64,000 nucleotides of DNA, from positions 310,001 to 374,000 of the forward strand of contig JARGXX010000099.1 in NCBI GenBank assembly GCA_030374765.1, in the 5' to 3' direction. This DNA is from Agarophyton chilense (taxonomy: Eukaryota > Rhodophyta > Florideophyceae > Gracilariales > Gracilariaceae). A program made the position numbers and the translations under genes. Positions 1 through 10,587 of the stretch are shown here, in pieces. Every line of letters begins with the position of its first letter. Position 1 is the first letter of the stretch. The notes beneath the pieces were generated by a model that was given only the letters and a program-made list of their open reading frames with translations, did not search any database and was not told the origin of the DNA.

Positions 1-153
1 AACACAAAACAAAAATAAAAACCAATTCCACCCTTTCCAAAGGGGACCACTACAACAAATCTTCATGACGGTGCTTCCTCTTCCAAGAGATATTCCAACA
101 CGTGGATGACCAACCCAAAAGTCCGAGAACGGATTCTAAGTCGGGAGACCACT
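1..153 (-). mobile_element. Internal 5' leader of a minus-strand Ty3/gypsy element (F), cut by the window edge
   Basis: On the minus strand this follows the LTR at 154-1020. The primer binding site TGGTCTCCCGAC (140-151, read on minus) is the one used by elements A and B, and lies 2 nt from the LTR end. The rest is untranslated leader heading toward a gag gene outside the window. No coding region can be supported here. Confidence 0.75.
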
Positions 154-1020
154 TGTGGAGCAAAACCCGGCGACGGGAAGTGCTCTCAAGGTGTTCGAAG
201 CCTTGCTCCCTGGGGGAGGCAGACTCAGAGACAGAGCCCTCCGTTCCACCCGTAGTGTGGGGTGTAACTCCCACAGGGGATTCCGGCAGTACCGACGGAG
301 GTGAGGGGTAGAAACCGTTGGATCGGCAATGGGTATGAGTATCCCAAAGAATGGGGGAAAATCCGGCGAAGAGGAAAAACGGGGCGAGGGTCAGGCACTA
401 ACAGGCACTAAACCCGAGAACCAAAAAAGGGGCGAAACAACAAAAGAAACCCAATACAGGGGCGAAAACCTGTCCTCGAAAGGAAACACAAAAAGCACGC
501 AACAAGTAAGCAGAACCCCCACGGGGTATCGTGCACGCAGGTCGTCTGAGCGGTCCCAAGGGGGTGGTTGCACGGAACCCAAACGTGGGCACTCTCCAAG
601 TGGAGTCGTGTCCCTACGCAGCCGTTGCTAACCAGAGCCCGTTCCGGGTTGTAAGGCCGAAACGATGGCGACGAAGAACCTCTAAAGGTATCGAAGACCA
701 ACCTTGGTTACCATTTACTCTGAGCTTCGGACTGTCAGATCTCATCTCCCTAATTAGGGCCCACTAACTAAACTCTACAGTAGTGCACACCTGCTCAGGG
801 CCATACACGTGGAGATCCCACTGTCAGGGCCCAAAAGTCCAACGTTCTAACAAATATCCGAAAATCGGTGCCAAAATTAAGCCACGTGTATCACGGGGCC
901 AATCCAACCATGGGCCATCCGAAGTTTCACTTCATAGGCGAACTCTAACCAGAAAACAGTGCCACCTCAGCACACCTTAGAGGGGATCATAGTCATAACC
1001 CTCGGAGGGTTCAACCCTCA
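154..1020 (-). repeat. 5' LTR of minus-strand Ty3/gypsy element F (867 bp)
   Basis: Read on minus it starts TGAGGG and ends CCACA next to the A/B-type primer binding site. Its length (867 bp) matches the 864- and 886-bp LTRs of A and B, and it has the same layout: a small stem just inside the start (AACCCT-CCG-AGGGTT), CACGTG boxes, an AT-rich core and a GC-rich end. The second LTR is outside the window, so the target duplication (expected TTCTA at 1021-1025 plus) cannot be confirmed. The outer boundary is supported by the ORF at 1018-1380, whose frame is open exactly to this junction. Confidence 0.75.
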
Positions 1021-1380
1021 TTCTATGAGTTGCATCTTCAAGTATCCCCTAACTGGGCGTTGCTCTATATTTTCATTCTTGAGAACTGATGCAAAGCCAT
1101 CGAGTGCTTCCAATCCGCTTACCAAACAGTTGGCGACATCATTAGTACTGTCGTGTACAAGATTTTTTCTCTTCCCTTCATTGAAACTCTCATTCATTTC
1201 ATATCTGTCGATAGCTACAGTGTAGTTTTTATTTCCTTTTAATTTCTTCAGTCGTTCTCTTTCCTTGTCGTGATCCATGACGTAGAAAAGGTCTATGTCG
1301 CTCCAATACCACCGGTAGAACGACGACAACTGGGTGCAAACAGCTTGAAACCCGAGTATAGAAGCTACCAAATATAGCAA
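1018..1380 (-). pseudogene. Unknown ORF interrupted by the LTR of element F
   Basis: A 120-codon minus-strand frame runs to the LTR junction. Its stop codon TGA is made of the first three bases of the LTR (1018-1020), so the visible protein is a 5' portion whose remainder should lie beyond the element, outside the window. The product is mixed, with a hydrophobic start and a basic/acidic middle containing many Lys, Arg and Glu around residues 35-70. I do not recognise a family. The start Met is not certain, and an upstream exon is possible. It could also be a chance ORF, but an open frame ending precisely at an insertion point argues mildly for real coding sequence. Confidence 0.4.
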
Positions 1381-2050
1381 AGAGAACCAGCGCCAACGTA
1401 CTATGCAGTTCTGCGCGGAACTAGTAGATTGACAACAGGAATCGAGATTGAGTTATAAAAACGTGAACAATGTCTCCGTGAACTCGAAATGATATCTAAT
1501 AAAGCATACGAGGCAATCAAAATGAGAAAAATGCGGGTAGAAGCAACAATAGAAAGCAGAACAGACAGAACCAACCGAAAAGTTGATACGTCCACAGCTT
1601 TTGAAATCTGGCATGGTAATTTCATGACCATTGACCAAGGCATAGCTTTGTTTCACAGTTGCGAAGTTAGATTCATAATAAACCGACCTTCAACGCCTTA
1701 CATTGATGTAAAACGAACGTAACTTACTAAATACAAAAAAGTGCTGTTGACTATACCTGCAATTTTTCTCAGTCCCTAGATCGTTAGGTGATGTAGGTCG
1801 TTTGGAGTACGTTATGAGAGTGCAGCACACTCGACTAAACTCAAACTCTTGGGGAGTGCGTGGAGGTTCGCAACCGGGGGAAAACAGTCCTTGCCGGAAG
1901 GTCGCGACGGGGGTACAATGTGGGGGAGATCGATTCGTAGAAGCGCAGCCACAAGGCTTCTGAACACAGGTGTTTATCTTACCCTTGTACAGTGCACATC
2001 TGCATGCTTGATGCACACTATCTAACACAAGTGTTCTTCTCCAATTGGAT

Positions 2051-2070
2051 ATCTCTACAATTGTAGAGAT
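2051..2070. repeat. Perfect 20-bp palindrome
   Basis: ATCTCTACAATTGTAGAGAT is identical to its own reverse complement. It could form a 10-bp cruciform or be a dimeric protein site. It lies about 320 bp upstream of the first SMC5-like Met. Confidence 0.7.
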
Positions 2071-2084
2071 AAGAATTTTCCGGT

Positions 2085-2140
2085 TCAAAAGGGTTAACTT
2101 ATTGTAGTAGTGTTAAGCGTTTAGGATCAAAAGGGTTAAC
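2085..2140. repeat. Two direct copies of a 14-mer (TCAAAAGGGTTAAC)
   Basis: The 14-mer occurs at 2085-2098 and 2127-2140, 42 bp apart, just downstream of the 20-bp palindrome. GTTAAC is itself palindromic. A regulatory role is only a guess. Confidence 0.6.
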
Positions 2141-2387
2141 GATAACTTCAACATGTTACATTGTTTTTTTACAAACATTTTGAGGATTGAATGTAATCAC
2201 GAACAATGAGCGCCACAATTCGTCAGTCTCTTCGGCCGCCTCCTCTCCTTCATCAATCGGCTGCTCTCCTCATAGCGTCTGCTCCGCCCGTTGCGCCTCC
2301 CGGCGCTCTAAATTTACTTGCTCCCCTTTCCTTCTCTCTCAGGCATGGTCATTAGCGCTGCTGTGCACATTTTTAGCGCCACGAAGA

Positions 2388-4140
2388 ATGTCTCGAATGA
2401 CGATCCTCGCTTCCTTTTCAGAATTCATCCTCCATTGCCTGCAACTGAAGAACTTCCTTACCTTCTCCGATACTACCATATCGCCAGGGCCGCGAATGAA
2501 CCTCGTCATTGGTCCGAATAGAACCGGCAAGTATCCTGTCGCCAATGTCATCTGTATCGTGTTCGGCGATCACCCTAGACTACTGGGAAGCACTGACCTG
2601 GGCGGTTTTGCCAAACACGGAACCCACCATGCTTGTAAAACCGCTCTTGTTTCTTATTCCGTTTCGTCGGGCGTTTGCCATGTGCGTCATAATTTCGAAG
2701 CAGATAGACACAGTGAATTCTTTCTCGATGGCACCAAACGCTACACTTCCAATATTTAGTCTGATGTCTGCCACCGTTACGACATTGAACTTGACAATCA
2801 GAGTCAATTTATTCCAGTAGAGAAGGTTGCAGAGTCAATTTGCAGCCGCATGATTTGTTAGACATCACTTTTCGTGGGCTGGGCGACTCGGAGAAGGCTA
2901 ATTTATACGAACAGTTGACAACGATTGACAAGAAAATATCTAACGCTGGCCAGGGTCTTGCCAGCTTGAAAGAACGGATTGAAACCCTTCGTGAGCAGGA
3001 AGAGGCCGATACGGAGGAAGGAGCTGCATTTCGACAGCAAAACCTTACACGGAAAAAGCTATACCTGTACAGAAGGTACATATTGTGCGTCAAGGAAGAG
3101 CTGGCTAGGGAGCAGTATGCTGCATTGCTAAGAGGAAGGAAACAAATGGAAGCGAACATCAACCAACTGAAGCAGCAATTGAGCGACGCCTCTGCAGGGC
3201 GTACCAATGGGCATGAGCAGGTTCTCAACGCTTCAAAAAGAACGTTGAAGTCTGCGAAAGAGGCGTCTAAATCATGTCATGTACCGTTCACCAAACTAAA
3301 TCAAAACGTAGAAACATGGAACACTGAATTACGTTCCAGGTACAGCGAATACAAGGATGCGGAACGCAAGTCTGAACAACTACAAAGGCAATTGCATTGG
3401 CCAAAAACAAGTAGTAAAAGGCAGTCCATGAAAGACAGCAGGTTGGCGATGTAAAAACCCTCTCCTGGACAAAAAGGAGATTGACTAAAGGTATGATGTT
3501 CGAGATGGGATTTCCCGACTAAATCGAGTGCCTCCTATGACCGGGAACAATCCATCTCTTCAAGAAACATAAAGATTGCAAACCACTATCTCCAGCAGAT
3601 TGCGGACGTGTGGCATACCCGTATCAACCACCTAACGAGGTGGAAGCGAAAACCTCTTCATAAATTGTACCGACTCGCTGCACAATTTGATACGCGATCG
3701 TGCTTTTCACGGTCGTGTCCACGGTCCTGTGGGTTGCTAAAAACACCCGAAGTTTCTAGGGACTGTCATGCTCGCGTAATGGAGCATCTAATGCGGAGTG
3801 ACTTCTTCATTAAGGCATTTGTGACAGAGTCTATGAGAGATGCCAACGCAATGCCAGAAGAGTGTTACAAGACTCTTGGTTTTAGATTAGATGTATTCTC
3901 TGCATCTACAACTGATGAGGATGAGCCAGATATGTACACCATTCAACATCAAGATCCTGCTCGTCCGGTCGACGACAGTTCGCGATCGATGGGAATAGTG
4001 GACGTGGTCAGCAAAATTTACAATGCTCCTGTGGCCCTTCGGTCTGCTCTTAACGCGCAGCTGAATCTGCGCAATGTGCACTTGGCGCTTGTGAGAGACA
4101 ACAAGCAAAGCACATATCAGTTGGAACAGTGGTGGCGATG
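2388..4140 (+). pseudogene. SMC5: SMC5 (Smc5/6 complex ATPase) pseudogene, N-terminal half only
   Basis: SMC5 is a subunit of the nuclear Smc5/6 DNA-repair complex. Conserved blocks appear in the right order but in different frames. The head starts near 2388 with the LKNFLTF motif and a degraded Walker A at 2511-2534, reading GPNRTGKY where the family has GPNGTGKS. A KHG-type block follows near 2605, then a QSQFIP block at about 2800-2820 (family LCQFLP). A coiled coil occupies 2840-3450. A hinge-like region at about 3680-4125 contains HGPVG, FVTES and MGIVDVVSKIYNAP. The second coiled coil and Walker B/signature half are missing. At least three frame breaks and the altered Walker A argue for a dead copy. 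Introns could explain some frame changes but not the missing C-terminal half or the Walker substitutions. Confidence 0.8.
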
Positions 4141-4168
4141 AGACACAGCTGGATTGGAAATGGTAGCG

Positions 4169-5527
4169 CTAACGATGGAGCTTGTTTGTGTTGTTCGGCG
4201 TGTTCTCCTTGGGTTTTTTATAGTAGTTGCTCCATTGACCGCCGTTTTTGGAGTAGAAATCCATCGGATACGTTTCTCTCCACTCGGTATGACCGAGAGC
4301 GACATGGGCCTCATAAGTGGTTAGGAGCGGGCACTTGCCGTAAGTATGCCCCCAGTCAATACTGAGTCGCGGGCAAGCAATTTGGACCCAGGCCTGCACG
4401 CCGGAGCGCTCCAAGTTGCGAATCTTGGGCGGGGTGATCTCCGAAAGGAGCAGCACAAAGAAGCTGCGCGACGCGCGGCGCATGAGGGTGAGCACCCTCT
4501 CAAGAATGGCGGGCGAGCCCTGGCGCCCTAGCGTGCCCAGAATGATTCCGAAGCGCTGAGCGGCGCTGGCGCGCTGCACCGCGTCTCGTCGCAGTGCGCG
4601 CATGTCGGCGTGGTTGTACTTTTCTTCGGTGAGGCGCTTTGAATAGGGATCGTAGCGTAACGAACGCAGGTGAGGGTTGGCAATCATGGCGCTCTCCAGG
4701 TGGAAACGACCGTCTCCGACATAGACGAGGACGTCGGCGTGGTCGATTTTGGGCGATGTGCAACCCAGCAGCTCGGCGGGGGACAGCGGCTTAGCCTGCG
4801 GCACGGTGACGGCGTCAAAGTGGGGGCGAAGTTGGTCGGCAAGATGGTGCACGGTGTCGACAAACTGGATAGTGGCGACAAGGGCAACACGGGTGTGGCG
4901 CGGCAAGTTGCGAAGCAGACAAGCGCGCAGGTGGGCGGGGTCAAAGGCGATGTGCACGAAGACGTAGAGCGCGGGCACGACGGTGTGCTGCACAGGCACC
5001 AAACAGCTGTGGCCGTAGTGCACGAGTAGCTGGCAGTCAAGGGCGCGCGCGGACAGATCGTCGACGCAACAGGCGCCGTACGAGACGTCGGCCAACAGAA
5101 CGACGTCGGCGGATGTGTGACGCCGCAGGATGTCGATGATGGTGGTGGCAAACATGGACAGCCCGTCGGGCATTTGCAACGCCACGCGTGCGGCGCGCAG
5201 CTGGCGGATGCGGTGGATGGTCTTTGGCAGCTCGAACGAGTAGTTGGACGGCAGCGCTTCGCAGTCGCGCCGCAGCCGCTCGTCGCTCAGCAGTGCAGCC
5301 GGCACGCGCGTCAGCGTTACACGCCGCGTCGTCGCCGCGCGCTTGGGCGTCAGCGCCGCTGCGTCTCCACCACCAGCGTTCCCTCTTTCATTGGCGATTT
5401 CATTTGCGCTTCCGTTTGCGCTGTCGCGCAGTCCTGTGCCTACGAAGCGTCCCTCGCGACGCGGTGCCGCCGACTGCCCCGACGGTTCCGTCCGCTCCGT
5501 CCGCTCCGTCCGCTCCGTTCGCTCCAT
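4169..5527 (-). CDS. DPH1: Diphthamide biosynthesis protein 1 (radical-SAM-like 4Fe-4S enzyme subunit)
   Basis: With Dph2, Dph1 transfers the 3-amino-3-carboxypropyl group of SAM to a histidine of elongation factor 2, the first step of diphthamide synthesis in the cytosol. The 452-aa product carries the three family cysteine sites that hold the cluster: GACC at 151-154, GC at 255-256 and C385 in IACPRLSIDWG. It also has the terminal block YPMDFYS...WSNYY typical of Dph1 rather than Dph2. There is no intron or frame break. The N-terminus begins with an ERT repeat coded by a 9-bp microsatellite, and residues 1-70 are low complexity, so the true start could be an internal Met. The stop is TAG. 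The 3' end is about 30 bp from the broken end of the SMC5 copy, so the two face each other tail to tail. This is the only intact-looking cellular gene in the window. Confidence 0.93.
   Translation of the reverse strand: MERTERTERTERTEPSGQSAAPRREGRFVGTGLRDSANGSANEIANERGNAGGGDAAALTPKRAATTRRVTLTRVPAALLSDERLRRDCEALPSNYSFELPKTIHRIRQLRAARVALQMPDGLSMFATTIIDILRRHTSADVVLLADVSYGACCVDDLSARALDCQLLVHYGHSCLVPVQHTVVPALYVFVHIAFDPAHLRACLLRNLPRHTRVALVATIQFVDTVHHLADQLRPHFDAVTVPQAKPLSPAELLGCTSPKIDHADVLVYVGDGRFHLESAMIANPHLRSLRYDPYSKRLTEEKYNHADMRALRRDAVQRASAAQRFGIILGTLGRQGSPAILERVLTLMRRASRSFFVLLLSEITPPKIRNLERSGVQAWVQIACPRLSIDWGHTYGKCPLLTTYEAHVALGHTEWRETYPMDFYSKNGGQWSNYYKKPKENTPNNTNKLHR
5489..5526. repeat. 9-bp tandem repeat at the 5' end of DPH1
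   Basis: About four copies of CCGCTCCGT in tandem, coding the Glu-Arg-Thr repeat at the DPH1 N-terminus on minus. Because the unit is a multiple of three, copy-number changes would keep the frame. Confidence 0.8.
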
Positions 5528-6103
5528 GACGCCTTACCCGAGCGACGCTTCGCCTTGCTCACCCTCCTCGATTCCGTCCCCCATATCCATCATTCCACGG
5601 CTGCTCACGATGTACCGAAGAGAGCAGCAATTATTCAACGCCACGTTGATAACGTGTCCACCGTCCACAGCTGGCCACGGAGCACAGCCCGACTACTTAG
5701 GCCCAAAGACAAAATACACCGCATAAGGCAAGTAACAATTAAACTGAATAACAACCAATAAAACGAGCTGGAACCTTCGGTGTGCCCCCGATGCGCCGTG
5801 GTAGACGTCCGAACCTTTAAGGCACCAATTCGCTCTCAACTTCTCCAAAAAGGGGTAAAGACAGGCCCGTATACATGAAGTCTGTTTCAAAATCATATCC
5901 CTCGCGGAGAATTCATATCGAGTCTGTATTCAATGCTAAGGGTATTGGTGATGTTTTGTTGCATAATCGAAACCCTAACAGCTCGAATGAAGAAAAAAGA
6001 CAGAATTTGGGTTCAATAAAAAAAGCCAGCGGAATCATCGTTTCTGAATTATCATATGAAGCCTAACGCGTTTTCCAACCCGATGTTGGTCATTCGCCAC
6101 AAG
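5528..6103. other. Upstream flank of DPH1; no clear gene
   Basis: This holds the presumed DPH1 promoter side and short ORFs without motifs. A 63-codon plus frame at 5875-6066 lies just before the copia gag remnant and may be a degraded part of it, but the sequence alone does not prove this. Confidence 0.5.
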
Positions 6104-6445
6104 ATGTTAAAGAAGTTGGATGATCGGTACGATTCCAAATCAACGGCATCTCGGATTGTCAAAATGTGAGCTTGTCAATTTTAAATACAACGATGTCAGT
6201 CAGCCCATAGATTCTCACATTAAACAGATGGCAAGTATTGTAGAACAGCTTGTCGCTATGGAAAAAAAGCTACCCGAAGAGCTGACTGTTGCGCTTCTGG
6301 TTTTTTCAATCACTGCCAGGGAAATGAGTCTGGTCTGTGTGGCCATTATGAATCTTTCACCAGAAAACGCCACATGGACCTTGGTATCTGCGCGTCTCCT
6401 TGATGAAGTACGATCGTTTGATACAAACATCTCTCATAGGTGAAC
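6104..6445 (+). pseudogene. Ty1/copia gag (UBN2-type) remnant
   Basis: The reading starts MLKKLDDRYDSKSTASRIV, a hallmark of copia gag proteins. After a frame change near 6165 it continues with an ELVNFKYNDV...IDSHIKQMASIVEQL segment and ELTVALLVFSI, typical of the helical gag core. It lacks the zinc knuckle and is shifted at least once. It may belong to the same copia element as the protease-integrase frame at 18687, with gypsy A inserted between them. The distance is plausible, but the intervening 302 + 556 bp are not clearly gag. Confidence 0.7.
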
Positions 6446-6744
6446 TGCTGCAAATCACAGAAGTGCAATCTGTAGCAGAGAAATCATACTATCAACCGTT
6501 GTTACCTCAATCCTTTGAATTCAAGGAATCGGTTGAATCTTCCGAAAGATTCTATCACAAAGGTTAAAGGAGAAATCAAATCGAACATCATGAACTCCTC
6601 CGAGCTTCATGAGAAATCTGAGACAGGTACTGTCGTATAGTGGCCGAAGGTTTGAACCTTGAGGTTGACAATATCCTACACTGACTTTGTAGGTGATGGA
6701 TGCGAGGAATCATCGCTCATGCAGCTCCCGGCGAGCTACCATCT
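6446..6744. other. No gene; flank of the gypsy A insertion
   Basis: AT-rich sequence after the copia gag remnant, without an open frame of note. It ends with CATCT (6740-6744), one copy of the 5-bp target duplication of element A. Confidence 0.6.
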
Positions 6745-7608
6745 TGAAGAGCAACGTCCTCCAGGGAGGTTTTTGGGGACTTAAGTTTTTTCCGGAGCCT
6801 CCGGCGTGCAACCTCGTTATGAGTAGGAGTAATCCGTTTCCACGGCGATGGCCGGAACGCCGGTGATGCACCGGCGGGACCGGGTGCCATATGCGTGGCC
6901 GCAGCGCCCGCGCGACACGTGGCCGCCAGATTGGCCGCTTTGTTAGACGGACATTTAGCTATTTAGGATAGACTTTATTTATTCTATTCTACGGTGACTA
7001 CAGTACTTAGGCCGCCGGCCTCGCGGCCGCCGGTCCAGTAAAGTCTCCCCAACAAGGGTGATCTTGGTCTCCCAGATCTTGGCTCTGGGTCGAACCGCCT
7101 GCGCGGATATACAAGTCCTTACGGAGGGATTTCCCGTGGTGCACGGCTTCCCAACCCCCTTGGACGTTCAAGCAGCCTTCGTGTGTTGGGTATCTATTCC
7201 CACTTTCGTGGTTCCGCCCGTGTATACGGTTTGCTACACCCGGCAGTGCCGGCTATTCCCGAGTCCCCTCTTGCGACTCGTGGTCAACCTCGCCCTCTTG
7301 CCTCCGTTCCTATTTTCCTTCCCTTTTCCTCCCCTTCATTGGGCAATTCTCGCTCTTGCGGCTCGCACTGACACCTGTCGTGCTCGTCACTCTCGTGGGT
7401 TTTGCCTGCTCAGAGGATACGCAAGCACCGCTTCGGCGGATATTCTCGGCTTCTTTCAGCCTCCCTGCGCCCGTCGCGACGGTTCGGCTCCGGCTTACAC
7501 CCGGCATTGCGCTCCGATCCCTGGGAGGGCTCTACCGCGCCGGTTACCTCGTGAGAGGAAGATCCGGACGTCTTCGTAGGTTTTCCCCCTTTGGGGCATT
7601 GTCCTACA
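6745..7608 (+). repeat. 5' LTR of element A
   Basis: 864 bp, starting TGAAGAGC and ending CCTACA, followed after 3 nt by the primer binding site. It has a CACGTGG box near 6916, an AT-rich TTTATTTATTC core near 6972 and a GC-rich palindromic GGCCGCCGG stretch near 7010, likely promoter parts. The first ~455 bp are identical to the 3' copy. Confidence 0.95.
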
Positions 7609-7611
7609 AAT

Positions 7612-7623
7612 TGGTCTCCCGAC
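7612..7623 (+). promoter_or_regulatory. tRNA primer binding site of element A
   Basis: TGGTCTCCCGAC lies 3 nt after the LTR. The TGG start pairs with a tRNA CCA end. The same 12-mer follows the LTRs of elements B and F, so one tRNA species primes all three families. I cannot name the tRNA from the window. Confidence 0.85.
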
Positions 7624-7731
7624 TTAGAAGTCAAGACTGCTTGTGTCCTCTCTGAGGTTGTTTTCCGTTTAACGGGTTTTCTCCGGTCTCACCGGTTTGC
7701 TTTCTATTCTTCCGTCGAGACGGTGTGGCCA

Positions 7732-9805
7732 ATGCCAAGGAAACCGCCTAGCATGGATCCTCCTGCAACTCGCAGCCGTTCCCGCCAAAGCGGTGATGCC
7801 AGGGGCACTGATGTTCCACAGGCCCTGGCTCCAACACCGGATTCCCGGGAGATACCGGTCACCGGCACTGAAGACCCGCAGCCCGATTCCGGGTTAACGA
7901 CCGTCGCAACGGTGGTTTCTCCGCCTCCGCGGTTGGTCGACAAAGCGCGGATTGTACGCTTGGAAGAGCAGCTCCGCTCCCTGCGGGCTGCTCACAATAC
8001 CCTCTCGAGGGAGTTCACCTCTTTACGAAGAAGCCTCGCTAACCCCCCTCCAAGTGAGTTAGCCGAGGATATCCGCGTATTGCGGTCGGACGTCAATACA
8101 CTACTCGAGTGTTTTGGCGTTCCGTCTTCCTTCGCAGAAGGTATGGAGAATCGCTTTGAGCGTCTCTGAAGCAGACTTGAGTCGGTCGAGAGGACGTTAA
8201 CCTCGCCCACGAACGCGGCTAGACCGGTTGTCTCTCATCGAGAGACCCAGTCGCGGAACCGGAAGAGCCGGAAGAACCGGGATTCTAACCGTAAGCACGG
8301 ACACGCGTGCGATTCATCATCTGAGTCGGACAGTAAACCGAGTGACTCGGAGAGTTCCGATGCGTCGGTGAGCGATGACCCACAGGATCGTTATGGGCGC
8401 TCTTCCCGCTCAAAGCGGTTCTCTGCCACCTACGGGGCCATCCGGTCGCGCCCCAAGGGTCGGCGACATCCGGGCCTCAAACCCTTGAAGCCCACCAACC
8501 CTCTGTACAGGACACTCCTGTCCTACCGGTATTACCGGCTAGAAGATTCCTCTTTAGGTCGGACACCGCGTGACACGGGTAAAGTGAAAGACTGCATCAA
8601 GCGGATGCAGCTTTCACTTCGTAACCAGTCGTTTACTGGGGATGATCCAATTCTGGTCTTGGATTTCCTACACCGCTTTGTAGCGGAAGCCGATATACTC
8701 GGAATGAACGAAGGACAATCCTACTTGGCGCTACCCTACTTTCTACGGGGTGTCGCTGAAGATCAGTTTTTGTCGGTTCGGGGCTCGTCGCGAGCCTCCG
8801 AAGGAGGTGTGACCTGCTGGCCCGAGGCCGTGCAGTACCTCCTGCCTCGCTTTGGGAGACACTCGACAACGCTCCGGCGAGCTCGAGATCGATTACTCGG
8901 TACGCCTGAATAAGGCTTTCCACCGTTGTGGTAATGTATACCCCGCTGGGGAACGCTGTACGATGTTCATTGATGGCTTGGATCCAGCCATCAAGACTCT
9001 TGTCGCCCGTTACAGGGAACAAGAGCCGAAGGTGACCTACCTTGAACTCGTACAGTTTGCCCGCGCAGAGGGAGATGCACTACGTGCACGCAATCCGGGA
9101 ACCCGGTCGAAGGCCGCTAAGGCTTTGCTGCTTGAGTCGGACTCTTCTTCACCGTCATTTGCGACGGATGGCATCCCCAAACAGGGTTATGACAATATGA
9201 ATGTCATCCATCACGATGGTTTATCTATTCCGACAACGGAATTACCGTCTACGATGGATGGCTCGGTTGACCCATCCGCAAGGGACACGGAGAACGGGCA
9301 GGTCTTCTATCTAAATGACCGCCGCACTCCGGCCGCCCGTATGCCGTACTCGAACGGAATGACACGAAGTGAGCGCCCTGGATGGGTTGGAAACCGGGAA
9401 CCCGGATGATACACCGATGCTCGGAATGCCGTACCGCGAAACGCGGGAGTGACGTTGGTGTGCCACTTGTGCTACGAGTGCGGGCACACCTCCCCGCAAT
9501 GCTTTTTATCGCTACGCGATATGGCGCGAGTGGTGGATAATTACGAAGCCCTCTCCCCGCACGAGAAGGGCTCCGTGCCACTCACGTCATATCTCCGCGC
9601 GAAGACGGACTTCCCGAACGCATTGGCTCACACTCCGAATTCTCGGTACAAACCGGCTCAGCCGGCACGCGCCGTACCAGTGCCAAACCACGCTGGTGGA
9701 TCTCAACCCGCTCCTGCGGTAGCTACCGTGCAACGGAATCATGCACTCGTTGCCGAGGAAGTCGGGCCTTCGCCCGACCAGGACCCTGTACAGGGAAAAG
9801 AATAG
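7732..9805 (+). pseudogene. Gag polyprotein of element A, broken
   Basis: Gag forms the particle and binds RNA. The frame begins at ATG 7732 (or 7753) with a Ser/Pro/Arg-rich leader and a predicted coiled coil (LEEQLRSLRAAHNTL). It meets an in-frame TGA at 8167-8169 where element B has a CGA arginine codon. It resumes with the capsid-like part (SYRYYRLED, CIKRMQLSLRNQ, LPYFLRG) up to a frame shift near 8850. The end carries a retroviral zinc knuckle CX2CX4HX4C in a CHLCYECGH...C context at 9464-9505. At least two breaks; the homologous B frame shows the original continuity. Confidence 0.85.
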
Positions 9806-9840
9806 AGGGAGTCTCCCCTTCGGGAGAGGCGTCCTCAGAG

Positions 9841-10587
9841 TTGAGGCTGACGACGCCCGAGGCGCCGATGCCTCGCTCCCCGGTGAAAATCCTGACAAGG
9901 AAGGACACCGCAGACGCGGACTCTAAACACCTCGGTGTTTTGCGTCGACCGTGGATACGGATTAGAAATAACCGGATCCCGGATAGAGTCTTGGTAATGG
10001 CCAAGCGTAACTACAAGGTTTACTCTGACCTTGGTCTGCACACGCAGTTTATGGTGAGATATCTCACTGTCCTGGATACAGGTGCTGGGCCGAACTTTAT
10101 TGTGGAATCGGTTTTACCCCCGCCATTGCGGTCACTCATCCGTTCTGAAACGGTACCGGACGTCTCAGACGCCAATAACAACCAGTTGAAAACGGTTGGT
10201 GTGATCAACCTGGTCGTCAGGCTAGGGCGGATGGTGGTTAAACTAACTTTTATTGTGTGCCGCTCGCTGGCCGCGCCAGTTATACTGGGATGTGACTACT
10301 GCGACAGGTTTGTCGACGCCATCCGCCCACGCCTTAAGCAGGTGGAACTTGAGGACGGATCGACCGTCCCCATTGTTCGTCAACCGCTGAAGCGGGCATC
10401 GAAGAAACACGTTCCTCTACCTGCTGCGCAGGAACCCACGCCGGCGAACCGGGATTCTACGAAGCTACGCGTTGCCTCGTCAGTCACCATACCCCGGAGA
10501 GCCAGGTTATGGTTTCAGTTAATTCCCGTCAACACAGTCTTCGGGTTGTTCAGCCCTTGCCCTCGTTGTACTAGAAATTTCAGTTGA
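9841..10587 (+). CDS. Aspartic protease region of element A pol
   Basis: This frame contains the retropepsin motif VLDTGAGPNFIV at about 10072, preceded by a conserved segment (DRVLVMAKRNYKVY) also present in B. Downstream blocks (APVILGCDYCDRFVDAI) fit the second half of a gypsy protease. It ends prematurely at 10585-10587. The continuation (SLYE...LTVANGIVQV in B) is in the next frame, so a frame shift near 10570 separates it from RT. It is one part of the gag-pol product, not a separate gene. Confidence 0.85.
   Translation: MRLTTPEAPMPRSPVKILTRKDTADADSKHLGVLRRPWIRIRNNRIPDRVLVMAKRNYKVYSDLGLHTQFMVRYLTVLDTGAGPNFIVESVLPPPLRSLIRSETVPDVSDANNNQLKTVGVINLVVRLGRMVVKLTFIVCRSLAAPVILGCDYCDRFVDAIRPRLKQVELEDGSTVPIVRQPLKRASKKHVPLPAAQEPTPANRDSTKLRVASSVTIPRRARLWFQLIPVNTVFGLFSPCPRCTRNFS

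Larger units (their letters stand above)
1381..2387. other. Intergenic stretch without a supportable gene
   Basis: Only short, compositionally unremarkable ORFs occur on either strand (longest 132 codons on minus at 1690-2088), none with a recognisable motif. The stretch holds a perfect 20-bp palindrome and a duplicated 14-mer, listed separately. It probably includes the 5' flank of the SMC5 copy. Confidence 0.6.

Noticed and set aside
1401-2088. Minus ORFs of 80 and 132 codons
   Set aside because: No motif, no supporting context and average base composition; likely chance.
4670-5761. Several long plus ORFs across DPH1
   Set aside because: GC-rich complement of DPH1, whose minus frame has clear family motifs.
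7058-7579. A 173-codon plus ORF in the 5' LTR of A, repeated in the 3' LTR (17575-18096)
   Set aside because: It is duplicated only because it lies in the LTR. It has no motif, and its Pro/Leu/Arg-rich composition follows the GC-rich LTR sequence.
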